This document shows, piece by piece, positions 1 through 7,954 of a stretch of 64,000 nt of DNA; within the stretch, counting starts at the first letter, position 1; every line of letters starts with the position of its first letter. The position numbers and the translations under genes were made by a program. This DNA is from Alphaproteobacteria bacterium (GTDB lineage Bacteria; Pseudomonadota; Alphaproteobacteria; Caulobacterales; Parvularculaceae): contig WGLS01000005.1 in NCBI GenBank assembly GCA_016125455.1, forward strand, positions 124,001 through 188,000, in the 5' to 3' direction. The notes under the pieces were generated by a model. The model was not told where the DNA came from, did not search any database, and was given only the letters and a program-made list of their open reading frames with translations.

Positions 1-396
1 TACCCGGAAAAACTCATTCCAAAGTCCTGCTTTCGGATCGCTCGCGGGCGCAAGGCGCTCCTGCATGGCGACGGCACCTACAAGCGTTGCTGGCTTCACG
101 TGGAGGATACCGTTGCAGCGATCGGGACCGTTCTCGACAGGGGGGACCGGAACGAAATCTACAATGTGTCGGGCGACTGCGAGCTGCGCAACATAGATGT
201 CGTCACGAAAATCGCAACGATTCTCGGCGTGCCGACGGATGAGGCGATCATGTACATTGAGGACCGCTCGGGACAGGACGTGCGATATGCCGTCGATGAT
301 TCGAAGACCCGGGCGCTTGGGTGGCGTCCGGTCCGTGATTTCGACGTCGAGCTTGAACGAATTGTCCGAAGCGTTGAGCCAAAGCGGTTCATCTGA
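1..396 (+). CDS. NAD-dependent epimerase/dehydratase, RmlB-like (3' part only)
   Basis: The reading frame is open from base 1, so the gene begins upstream of the window; the ORF track lists only an internal GTG at 100. The visible 131 residues start with YPEKLIPK, which matches the NYGPxQxPEKLIP stretch of dTDP-glucose 4,6-dehydratases. They continue through HGDGTYKRCWLHVEDT and NEIYNVSG to QDVRYAVDDSKTRALGW, the usual C-terminal order of the extended SDR family. The catalytic Tyr-Lys and the Rossmann glycines are outside the window. It lies 48 bases upstream of a sugar aminotransferase, so the pair could make an amino-deoxyhexose. The substrate is inferred; the family is clear. It is distinct from the complete rmlB at 35182. 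Confidence 0.85.
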   Translation, partial: YPEKLIPKSCFRIARGRKALLHGDGTYKRCWLHVEDTVAAIGTVLDRGDRNEIYNVSGDCELRNIDVVTKIATILGVPTDEAIMYIEDRSGQDVRYAVDDSKTRALGWRPVRDFDVELERIVRSVEPKRFI

Positions 397-444
397 AGCA
401 GTCTGCGGCCCGCCTTCGGGGGGCATGGGAGGGGTCATCACGCA

Positions 445-1581
445 ATGCAGGTGCCATTCTACCGTCATTCCCTGTCTCGCGCGGACGCCGCGCGGGTGGC
501 GGATGTTCTCGATACGACGTTTCTGACATCCGGTCCCGTTGGGCGCGACGTCGAGGCGCGGCTTGCCGCGTTTTTCGGCGTTCACCACGCCCTGTTGACG
601 AGCAGCTGGACGACGGGCGCGATCGCGACCTTGATGTCGCTGGACATCGGTCCGGGCGACGAGGTGATTGTCCCGGCCATGACATTCATCGCTACGGCAA
701 ATGTCGTCGAGCTGGTAGGGGCGACGCCGGTCTTCGTTGATGTGGATCCCGATACGCTGATGATGACGCCGGCCGGCGCGCGCGCGGCGCGAACCGATCG
801 GACCCGAGCCGCGATCCCGGTTCATCTCTACGGGCAAATGGCTGATGTCGCCGGGCTTGCCGCCGCCCTCGGACCGGAAGTCGCGATCATTGAGGATTGC
901 GCTCACTGCTTTGAGGGCCGTCGCGATGGCGTCCGGCCGGGGCGTCATTCCCGCGCGGCGATTTTCTCTTTCTACGCCACCAAAAACGTCACGTGCGGCG
1001 AGGGCGGGGCGGTTATCTCCAATGACGCCGCCCTCGTGGACGCGCTGCGAAAGGTGCGCGTCCACGGGATGAGCGCAGCGGCGGCTGACCGGTTTTCTGC
1101 CGGCGGCGGCGGCTTTCGTCCGTGGGACATGGAGCGCCTCGGCATCAAGGCAAATCTCCCCGATTTGCTTGCCTGCCTCCTGCCGCCGCAGATCGACGCA
1201 ATCGACGCCCAGCTTGTCCGTCGTCGGAAGATAGCGAAGCGCTATCGCGCGGCTTTTGCGGGCCTGCCCTTGCGGATGCAGGCTGAACAGGCGGGCGTCG
1301 AGGATGCGCACCACCTGTTCGTTGTCTGGGTTCCGCCACAGCGCCGGCGAGCCTGCGTCGATCATCTCAACGCGAACGGCGTACAGGTGACCGTGAACTA
1401 TGACGCCGTTCCGTCTACGGCCTATTATCGAGAGCGATTCGGCGGCGCAAACCATTTCCCGGTCAGTTTTGAATGGGGGGCGGGGTGCATCAGCCTTCCA
1501 TTCTTCCCGGGGCTTGCCGACCCGGAGATTGAGCACGTGATCGCATCGGTCCGGTCGATGTGCGACGCGGCGTTGGCCTAG
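445..1581 (+). CDS. DegT/DnrJ/EryC1/StrS-family PLP sugar aminotransferase
   Basis: 378 residues, the normal length for nucleotide-sugar aminotransferases. Visible family features are SSWTTGAIATL (the phosphate-binding SGTAA equivalent), PGDEVIVPAMTFIATANV, the aspartate in AIIEDCAHCFEG, and the PLP lysine in FSFYATKNVTCGEGG. The usual EDAAQ(A)HG segment reads EDCAHCFEG here, a modest departure that may tune substrate choice. It probably transfers an amino group to a 4-keto (or 3-keto) nucleotide sugar made by the upstream dehydratase, in the cytoplasm. The stop lies 7 bases from the end of the convergent membrane-protein gene. The exact sugar cannot be told from sequence. Confidence 0.88.
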   Translation: MQVPFYRHSLSRADAARVADVLDTTFLTSGPVGRDVEARLAAFFGVHHALLTSSWTTGAIATLMSLDIGPGDEVIVPAMTFIATANVVELVGATPVFVDVDPDTLMMTPAGARAARTDRTRAAIPVHLYGQMADVAGLAAALGPEVAIIEDCAHCFEGRRDGVRPGRHSRAAIFSFYATKNVTCGEGGAVISNDAALVDALRKVRVHGMSAAAADRFSAGGGGFRPWDMERLGIKANLPDLLACLLPPQIDAIDAQLVRRRKIAKRYRAAFAGLPLRMQAEQAGVEDAHHLFVVWVPPQRRRACVDHLNANGVQVTVNYDAVPSTAYYRERFGGANHFPVSFEWGAGCISLPFFPGLADPEIEHVIASVRSMCDAALA

Positions 1582-1588
1582 ACGCTCG

Positions 1589-3400
1589 TCAGTCATTGCG
1601 TCGATAAATGAATATTTCGTCCGTCGTCGGATCGCGGCCGAACCCCCTCCGGGCATGGACGTGGGAGAAGCTGGCGACAAGCCGGTAGTCCGGCAGGCGC
1701 TGGGCGACCAGCCGGGACAGGGGCTTGTAGGTGTTCGACACGATGATGACATCGGGACGCGTCGCCCTGGCGTTCTCAATCAGCGCGCCAGGAAATGCCG
1801 GATCGTTCTCATGGGTGAAGAGAAACGGCGCGCGCGTAAAGTATGCAGCGTACCTGTAGCCGTTGTGATCCGACACTACGGTGCCGCCGTCGATGAGTTC
1901 CGCGAGCGCGCGGCCGTCGCGGAAAGTTTCCCTTTTGAAGGAGGATGGCTGGAATTGCATTGCGCCGGCGAGTGCGGTTGCGGTTAGCGTGATTGCGCCG
2001 CCGGCGATCATGCATCGCCTTCCGCCGAAGCGCAGGGCGCCGGCCATTATCGCCGCCGCTGCGGCGAGGGCCAGCCAGGCCTCCGCTGACGCCGTTGTCC
2101 AGTCGCGCCAGGCGGCATCGACGCGCCACATGCCGTTGAAATCCGAAAGGAGCGGCAAGACGCCGATCGCTGCGCCGAAGCCGATCGCGGCGTCTAGCGG
2201 CATCTTGCGCCTGCGGCCGCCGCTTTCCTCGGGCGCGGGCGCGCGCTGGAGCGATAGCCGCATGACATGCGCGCCGAGCACGAGCGCCGCGCCATAAGCG
2301 ACAAGCATCTTCTTGTAGTAGATAAGCGGTATCGCTGCGGACCAAAGGACGCTGAGCCCCAGGCAGACAGAGGCGAACCGGCCGGCTGGCGGCAGCCGTC
2401 TGTAGCTCAGGGCGCCGACGATCAGGATCGGGAACAGCAGGATTGAGGCGCCCGGCAGGAACGCGTCGAGGTTCCGGGGGAACCTGATCGTGACGTTCAT
2501 GAGCGCATCGCTCACGCTCGAGACGGTATAGGGCGAGCGGGCGATCACTTCGCGCGTCATGGCGACGCCGTCGAGATATCTCTCCGGGCCAATGAGAAAG
2601 GCGATCGCGGCCGCAAGAATGGCGATCGCGCCGACCCCGCCGGCCGTGAATGCGGCCGCCTGGCGCAAGTTGACGCAGCCGCGCATCATCTCAATCAGGA
2701 TGAAGATGGCGAGCGACAGCGGCAGGATAAAGCCGTCAATTTTGACCAGCGTCGAGGCGCCCGCTGCAAGCGCTGCCGTGGCGAGCCACCGCATCGACGC
2801 GCGCCGATCCGCCACGGAAGAGCCGAGAGCGCGGGAGACCGCAAGAGCCGTCAGCATAAAGAGCGGAAGATAGAGCAATTCGTTCATCGACGTGCTCCGC
2901 ATCGCCGTCGCCAGCGGCGACAGCATGAATGCGACGCTCGCCGCCAACGCGATCCTTGGCGCATCCGGCATGTCGGATTTGAGCATCCGCCACCCAAGGG
3001 CGAGCGACGCGATCGTCGCCGCAAGAAACGCGAGCCGCACCTGCGGCAGGCCAAAGCCAAATGCCGAGAGGGCCAGCCAGGTTGCGACGCTCGCCGCCGG
3101 CGACGACATGATGCTTTGCCATCGCCCGCCTTCGCCGGCGAAATCGCCGAAGAGGTATTTGGCGCGCCCTGCCTCGCCGGTGTGGAACTCTTCCACGAAC
3201 AGCGTTCGATAATCGGGGTCGGTGAAGGCGGAGACGGCGAGCAGCAGGACATAGACGCCGGCGAGCGCCGCGACGACGGCCTCAAGCGGCCAGGGCGATC
3301 CGATCCGGCGCCCAAGACTCCACGCGATTGCCCGAATGCGCCCCTGATGGCGGGGCGCCAGGGTCGTGGCCGCGTCATCGACTATCTTTTCAGCGGTCAC
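1589..3400 (-). CDS. Polytopic membrane protein, possible GT-C glycosyltransferase
   Basis: 603 residues with roughly a dozen hydrophobic segments and a soluble C-terminal part of about 120 residues. The first periplasmic loop carries an acidic FVEEFHTGEAG stretch, placed where GT-C enzymes (PMT/ArnT type) keep their catalytic acidic residues. The C-terminal part contains GTVVSDHNGYRYAAYF and RPDVIIVSNTY. I do not recognise a specific family, so a lipid-linked sugar transferase is a guess from topology and context. The GTG start at 3400 is preceded on its strand by AAGGGG at good spacing. The start is only 43 bases from the divergent methyltransferase start, so its promoter must overlap or lie in neighbouring coding sequence. 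Confidence 0.7.
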   Translation of the reverse strand: MTAEKIVDDAATTLAPRHQGRIRAIAWSLGRRIGSPWPLEAVVAALAGVYVLLLAVSAFTDPDYRTLFVEEFHTGEAGRAKYLFGDFAGEGGRWQSIMSSPAASVATWLALSAFGFGLPQVRLAFLAATIASLALGWRMLKSDMPDAPRIALAASVAFMLSPLATAMRSTSMNELLYLPLFMLTALAVSRALGSSVADRRASMRWLATAALAAGASTLVKIDGFILPLSLAIFILIEMMRGCVNLRQAAAFTAGGVGAIAILAAAIAFLIGPERYLDGVAMTREVIARSPYTVSSVSDALMNVTIRFPRNLDAFLPGASILLFPILIVGALSYRRLPPAGRFASVCLGLSVLWSAAIPLIYYKKMLVAYGAALVLGAHVMRLSLQRAPAPEESGGRRRKMPLDAAIGFGAAIGVLPLLSDFNGMWRVDAAWRDWTTASAEAWLALAAAAAIMAGALRFGGRRCMIAGGAITLTATALAGAMQFQPSSFKRETFRDGRALAELIDGGTVVSDHNGYRYAAYFTRAPFLFTHENDPAFPGALIENARATRPDVIIVSNTYKPLSRLVAQRLPDYRLVASFSHVHARRGFGRDPTTDEIFIYRRND

Positions 3401-3443
3401 TCAAGTACCCCTTGAAGCGTGCGCCGCCGCGGAACGGGCTTCG

Positions 3444-4052
3444 ATGCGATTCGATCCTCGAGATATTCTGTCTATGCCGTGGGCCTATGACTTGCACGCG
3501 AGGATTGTCGGCTCGTCCGATCTGAAGCGCCGATTCGTCGACGAGATCCTCCGCCCGCCGCCAGGCGGCAGCATACTCGACATCGGCTGCGGCACCGCTG
3601 ACCTGCTGCCCTACATGCCGCAGGTCGACTATGTGGGGTTTGACGCGAGCGCCGCCTACATTAACGCCGCGCGCGCGCGGTTTGGCGATCGCGCGCAGTT
3701 TCGCCACCAGCACATCACGCCCGAACTTGCCAATGAGCTGCCGAAAGCCGACCTCGTCATGGCGATCGGCGTCCTGCACCATCTTGACGATGCGACTGCG
3801 GCGGATCTTTTCCGGATCGCCCGGGCGGCCCTTGCGCCGGGCGGCCGCGTGGTGACCTGCGACGGGACGTACGCGGAAGGGCAGAACCCGCTCGCACGCT
3901 TCCTGATTTCCCTCGATCGCGGCGAGCATGTGCGCGACGCCGCGGGCTATGAAGCGATCGCGCGCCGCGTCTTCGGGGATGTGCGCATGACGATCCGCCA
4001 TGATCTCAGCCGCATCCCGTACACGCACTGCATTATCGAGGCGTCCAGCTGA
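3444..4052 (+). CDS. Class I SAM-dependent methyltransferase
   Basis: 202 residues from the ATG at 3444. The longer ORF from 3366 would run into the divergent gene and lacks homology-like sequence, so it was not used. Motif I is ILDIGCGTADLL near residues 41-52, followed by VDYVGFDAS (motif II acidic residue) and DLVMAIGVLHHLDD (motif post-II), the standard Methyltransf_11/25 layout. The acceptor is unknown; small enzymes of this type in polysaccharide loci methylate sugars, lipids or cofactors. It heads a three-gene run, ending one base before the next start at 4054. Family certain, substrate unknown. Confidence 0.87.
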   Translation: MRFDPRDILSMPWAYDLHARIVGSSDLKRRFVDEILRPPPGGSILDIGCGTADLLPYMPQVDYVGFDASAAYINAARARFGDRAQFRHQHITPELANELPKADLVMAIGVLHHLDDATAADLFRIARAALAPGGRVVTCDGTYAEGQNPLARFLISLDRGEHVRDAAGYEAIARRVFGDVRMTIRHDLSRIPYTHCIIEASS

Positions 4053-4053
4053 G

Positions 4054-4983
4054 ATGCGCTGGCGAATCGCCCTGAAGCCCATGGGCTGGGCGGTTTTCGC
4101 CGTCGCCGCGTTGGCTATAGCGGCGTTTGCGGCGACGGCCGGTATCGACTGGCGGGCCGTCGCGGGGATGCTCGGCGCCGCGGATACTGTCGGCCTGCTG
4201 GCGATCGCGCCGGCGCTCACGCTGTCGGTCTGGGTCCTGCGGGCCGTTCGCTGGAAGCTGACGCTTGACCTGATTGACCGTCGTCTGCCGCCGATCGACC
4301 TATATCTCCTGTCGTCCATGGCGATCGGCCTTGCCGCAGTCACGCCGGCGCAATCGGGGGAATTGATGAAAGCCGAGTTCGCGCGGCGCGGCGCCGGGGC
4401 GCCGATCGCCGAGAGCGTCGCGCTGTTCGCTGGTGAGCGCCTGTACGATGTGGCGACCCTCCTCGTCCTGACGCTTGCAGCGGTGGCAATGTCGGGTCTG
4501 GCTGGCGGATTGCCGCCAGCCGTCATGCTGGCGGGCGGCGCCGGCCTCGTTGCTGTCGCGGCCGCGACGGTTATGCTGGCGCGAAACTCTCCTGCCGCGG
4601 CGAACGCGCTTGGGCCTTTCGTACGAACGATGTCGACCCCGTCGGTCGCGGCAGGCATGGCGGCGACCACGCTCGCGTGTTGGCTGATCTCCGGCGCGGT
4701 CTGGCGCGTTGCGCTGGGCAGCGTCGGCGTCGAGCTTACCCTTGCGGCGACGATTGCGCTGATGGGCCTCGTCACCTTCGCGAACCTGGTGAATCTCGCA
4801 CCCGGGGGTGTTGGCACGACCGAGGCTGGCGTCGCGGGGTTTCTTCTGTTGCAGGGAACCTCTCCCGAAGCGGCAGCCGCGGGAGCGCTGGCGATCCGGT
4901 TTCTCGGCTTCGTCGCGATGGCGCTCGGCGCGGCGCACTGGGCGGCCCATCGCGTGATCCGGCGGCGGGGCGCGCCGGCATGA
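4054..4983 (+). CDS. LPG-synthase-TM (UPF0104 / AglD-like) flippase-domain membrane protein
   Basis: 309 residues with about eight transmembrane segments. The pattern of VRWKLTLDLI after the second segment, SSMAIGLAAVTPAQSGELMKAEFARR, a LVNLAPGGVGTTEAG stretch and a C-terminal basic tail is typical of the lysylphosphatidylglycerol synthase transmembrane family. These proteins often sit beside lipid-linked glycosyltransferases and are proposed lipid or polyprenyl-sugar flippases. ATG 4054 was chosen because the longer ORF from 4000 overlaps the methyltransferase. It overlaps the next gene by ATGA, so the two are translationally coupled. No aminoacyl-transfer domain is present. Confidence 0.8.
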   Translation: MRWRIALKPMGWAVFAVAALAIAAFAATAGIDWRAVAGMLGAADTVGLLAIAPALTLSVWVLRAVRWKLTLDLIDRRLPPIDLYLLSSMAIGLAAVTPAQSGELMKAEFARRGAGAPIAESVALFAGERLYDVATLLVLTLAAVAMSGLAGGLPPAVMLAGGAGLVAVAAATVMLARNSPAAANALGPFVRTMSTPSVAAGMAATTLACWLISGAVWRVALGSVGVELTLAATIALMGLVTFANLVNLAPGGVGTTEAGVAGFLLLQGTSPEAAAAGALAIRFLGFVAMALGAAHWAAHRVIRRRGAPA

Positions 4984-6770
4984 ACCGAATGCTGGCGCTT
5001 GACGGACCTGCGTTCGCGCCAGTTGTCGCGATGTCGCTTGTTTCGCTCGTCGCTGCATTCGGTAATCCGTACTTTCTCGTCAACGACAACCTGACCTACG
5101 CGGAATGGTCGGCTGCCGGGCTGATGTCGCCCAGCCTCGGCGCGCCAGTCTCCTGGTTGGTGCACTCGTTGACGAAGGTATTCGGCGCTGCGGTCAACTG
5201 GTATGGCGCGACGCTTTACGCATGCCTGACCGGCGCTATCGCATTGGTCCTTGACGGGGTGCGCAGGCTTCCCTTGAGGCGCCGCGACAGGCTGACGATT
5301 TCTATCGTCGCTGCATTCATCTTCGCTCCCTTCGCATTCCGCCTTGATTACACAGCAACAGCGATTCTGCTCGCCGCCGCGGGCCTGTTCTGGTTTGCCG
5401 CGGCGACGCAAAATGGCGCGCAGCTGCGACACGGCGCAACCCTCGCGGCCGCTATCTCGCTGGCCGCAATGATCCGCCATCAGGCGCCGTTCGCCGCACT
5501 CTCCATTGCGGCGCCGTTGCTGGTTTTTTGCAGTGCAGCTCGTGAAAGTACCGGACTGACGGCAGTCCGGCGCGTTGCAGGCGCAGCATTTCTGCTGATC
5601 GCGTGCATTTCTATTGGCGTCGCGTCTGTTGTTGTCGATCATGCGGTCAAGCGGCGCGTCGGGTCGGACGCCTACGCAGCCTTTGTCGCCTTCAATGACG
5701 TACGCGGCGCGCTTCATGGCACGGCGTTCATGGCGCTCGAGTTTGAGGAGGCGGAGCTTGAGCGGCGCGTCGGCTGGACGATGAATGATTTCCACGCCTT
5801 TCGACGCTGGCTGTTCGTTGATGAAACCACTTACAACGTTCAGGCACTGAGCGCATTTCGGGAGCTTGCAAGCGATGTCTCTCGCCGCGCGGGCGCGCAA
5901 TCGAACATGACCCTCAAAGCACGAAACTGGCGCGGCGGCTATTTGTCGTTTGCGCCCTTCATCGCGTTGTGCGTCGTCTATGTCTTTGCCCTTCAACGCG
6001 ACGATCGGAATTTGCAGGCGCGCCTCTGGTCGATTGCCGCGACAATAGGGGCCGCCGGCTGCGTCGCGTTCATCCTTGCGCGCACGGTGCGATTTCCTCC
6101 GCAGGTAGGATGGGCTTTCCTTGCAGCCGCACTGGTGTTTGTCGCGGCGATTGTCGTCACGGGCCGCACATCGCCGGCTGGCGCCACCAATCGCCAAGGG
6201 ATCCTTCTTCTGACGGGAATTGCCGGAGCAATCTCTATCTGGCTGGCGGTGCACGCGGACATTCTGCGTTCGGCGGCCGCCAGCCATGCCGCGTTCGACG
6301 CCCAGGCAAGGTTCATGAACACCGCATTTGATGGCGACTTCGTGCTCATCGAACCGGCTGCCGGGCTGGAGGTAAAATTTCTCCACCCGCTCGCGCCCGA
6401 ACGTCGTCGATTTGCAACGGTCCATACCGGTTGGACGACTTTTTCGCCACTTTTTTACAGGCAGCTTGCAGAGAACTCGTTGTCGAGCGGCGCAGACGCG
6501 CTCATCCATCTCATCGATAACCAGAACGCCTTCCTTGTCGGCGATTTTGGCTATGCAAAACTGCTTGTGCAGCAACTGAATGAACGGAGCCACGAAAATG
6601 TTCGCGCCATTCTGTGCCGGGATTACTGGACGTCCGATCGAGCGCGGACTTTCCAGTTGACGACAAGTGGACAAAAACCGGGTGCCGACCCCGACGTGAT
6701 CTTGCGCCTGGCGAAGTCGGCTGAACGTTTTGCGCCGGCTATCTGTCGAAAAGGAAGGCGAACCGCCTGA
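4980..6770 (+). CDS. Polytopic membrane protein of unknown function
   Basis: 596 residues from an ATG that overlaps the upstream stop as ATGA; the ORF-track start at 4677 is inside the previous gene. The N-terminal two thirds holds about nine to eleven hydrophobic segments and the last 150 residues are soluble. An early loop carries NPYFLVNDNLTYAEWSAAG, reminiscent of acidic loops in GT-C proteins, but I cannot assign a family. Its coupling to a flippase-like protein and a methyltransferase suggests a shared job on a lipid-linked intermediate (inference). Its last 32 bases overlap the 3' end of the convergent gene on the minus strand. Confidence 0.72.
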   Translation: MNRMLALDGPAFAPVVAMSLVSLVAAFGNPYFLVNDNLTYAEWSAAGLMSPSLGAPVSWLVHSLTKVFGAAVNWYGATLYACLTGAIALVLDGVRRLPLRRRDRLTISIVAAFIFAPFAFRLDYTATAILLAAAGLFWFAAATQNGAQLRHGATLAAAISLAAMIRHQAPFAALSIAAPLLVFCSAARESTGLTAVRRVAGAAFLLIACISIGVASVVVDHAVKRRVGSDAYAAFVAFNDVRGALHGTAFMALEFEEAELERRVGWTMNDFHAFRRWLFVDETTYNVQALSAFRELASDVSRRAGAQSNMTLKARNWRGGYLSFAPFIALCVVYVFALQRDDRNLQARLWSIAATIGAAGCVAFILARTVRFPPQVGWAFLAAALVFVAAIVVTGRTSPAGATNRQGILLLTGIAGAISIWLAVHADILRSAAASHAAFDAQARFMNTAFDGDFVLIEPAAGLEVKFLHPLAPERRRFATVHTGWTTFSPLFYRQLAENSLSSGADALIHLIDNQNAFLVGDFGYAKLLVQQLNERSHENVRAILCRDYWTSDRARTFQLTTSGQKPGADPDVILRLAKSAERFAPAICRKGRRTA

Positions 6771-7770
6771 AGCAGCGTTCCCGGAACCAGGCATCGCTTA
6801 GCCGCCAGACGCCGGCATCGACTATGAAGTGCCACATCACGACGCCAAGCGCAGCGCCGACCATGAAACGGTCCATTTCCGGCGACAGCCCCTGCCACAA
6901 GGTTCGCTCGCGCGTCGCCAGCAGCGCCGCCCAACCGATCACCCCGCACGCGCCGAGGATGAAAAGCGACCGGTTCGGCGACCTGTCCGGGTCGCCGGCG
7001 GCGAGAAAATACATGAACACGAAGTATTGCAGCGCGTGGGCGAGGGCGTAGCTCATCACCGCCTGCAGGTAGTTGTCGAAAAAGAACGTCGGCAGATAAA
7101 ACGCGGAAAGCATCGCGATCATGACGATCCGCCAGGCGCTCGCCCCGGCGCGGACATGGTGCGCTATGGCGATCGCCGCAGAAAGGAGCGCCCCTGCCGT
7201 GAACAGTTTTCCAAGCAGCACCGACTGGGCGAGATAGGGCCCGAAAGCGGTGCGGTCGAACTCCGGCAGCAAGGCATGGGCGCCGAGAATTCCGCCTATT
7301 GGCGCAAGGTGAAGGGCGATCCTCTCGGATCGCAACGCTTTGCCGGACTTTGATGATATCCCGATGAACGAGAGCACGCCGAAGTTCTGACGCCCATAGT
7401 GGAACAACAGCCAGGCGTGATAAAAGACGGTCAGGTAGACCTTGCCCGTATACTGAAGAAACAGCACCGATGCGCCGGCGCCCGCGATCACCAGCGCCGG
7501 GAGCCAAAGATAATAGACGTTCCGCGCCATCAGGTGGTTGCGGTAGTCCTCGTTGACGAAGAAGTAGGCTGTCAGCGCCACATGCATCGAACTGAACACC
7601 AGCATGAACCCGAGCAGGTCGTCGAGGCTGGTGGAGGCTTCCCGGTGCGGCGCCACCGCGACCATGAACAACGGCGAACCGAGGGTCGCGAGCGCGATCA
7701 GCCACTGGAATAGCGAGCGGTCCGATAGCCGCATAGACTGCGCCCGGTCGACTGATCCGATTTCGCTCAT
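6739..7770 (-). CDS. Multi-pass membrane protein with conserved-looking intramembrane histidines
   Basis: 343 residues with about nine predicted transmembrane segments. Several histidines lie inside or next to these segments: SSMHVALTAYFF, FYHAWLLFHYGRQNFG, ALAHALQYFVF and VMWHFIVDAG. Such spacing can bind haem, iron or copper, as in membrane oxygenases and desaturases including the Brp/Blh carotene oxygenases, but I do not recognise a defined family and assign no reaction. The ATG at 7770 is the first methionine. It converges on and overlaps the 3' end of the preceding gene by 32 bases. A 184-base gap containing a 12-base tandem repeat separates it from the DUF2793 gene on the same strand. 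Confidence 0.7.
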   Translation of the reverse strand: MSEIGSVDRAQSMRLSDRSLFQWLIALATLGSPLFMVAVAPHREASTSLDDLLGFMLVFSSMHVALTAYFFVNEDYRNHLMARNVYYLWLPALVIAGAGASVLFLQYTGKVYLTVFYHAWLLFHYGRQNFGVLSFIGISSKSGKALRSERIALHLAPIGGILGAHALLPEFDRTAFGPYLAQSVLLGKLFTAGALLSAAIAIAHHVRAGASAWRIVMIAMLSAFYLPTFFFDNYLQAVMSYALAHALQYFVFMYFLAAGDPDRSPNRSLFILGACGVIGWAALLATRERTLWQGLSPEMDRFMVGAALGVVMWHFIVDAGVWRLSDAWFRERCFRRFAFLFDR

Positions 7771-7862
7771 GCCGCGCTTTGCCCGCTGCTGCCGTCAGCC
7801 CGAAAGTAGTACAGACGCCGCGAGGCGCGTTCAAGGTTCGTTCCGCCCGGCAGGTCATGCTT

Positions 7863-7914
7863 GCGACCCTACTGGCGACCCTACTGGCGACCCCAATGGC
7901 GACCCCAATGGCGA
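7863..7914. repeat. 12-bp tandem repeat, four full copies in two subtypes
   Basis: Two copies of GCGACCCTACTG are followed directly by two copies of GCGACCCCAATG, then a partial copy beginning GCGA. The unit is a multiple of three, but no convincing gene covers it: the ORFs across it on both strands look like shadows. It sits between the minus-strand membrane-protein gene and the DUF2793 gene and could vary in copy number by slippage. Confidence 0.9.
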
Positions 7915-7954
7915 ACGGCGACCGGGCGCTCGGTCGTAAGGCGGGGGCCATGCT

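Noticed and set aside
3390-6794. A 1134-residue minus-strand ORF in the track
   Set aside because: It is antisense to the methyltransferase, flippase-like and membrane-protein genes, is Arg/Ala-rich without family motifs, and reflects the GC-rich third-position bias.
6623-7951. A 442-residue minus-strand ORF across the tandem repeat
   Set aside because: It overlaps the membrane-protein gene in another frame and is Arg/Pro-rich without motifs; the in-frame repeat units do not make it a gene.
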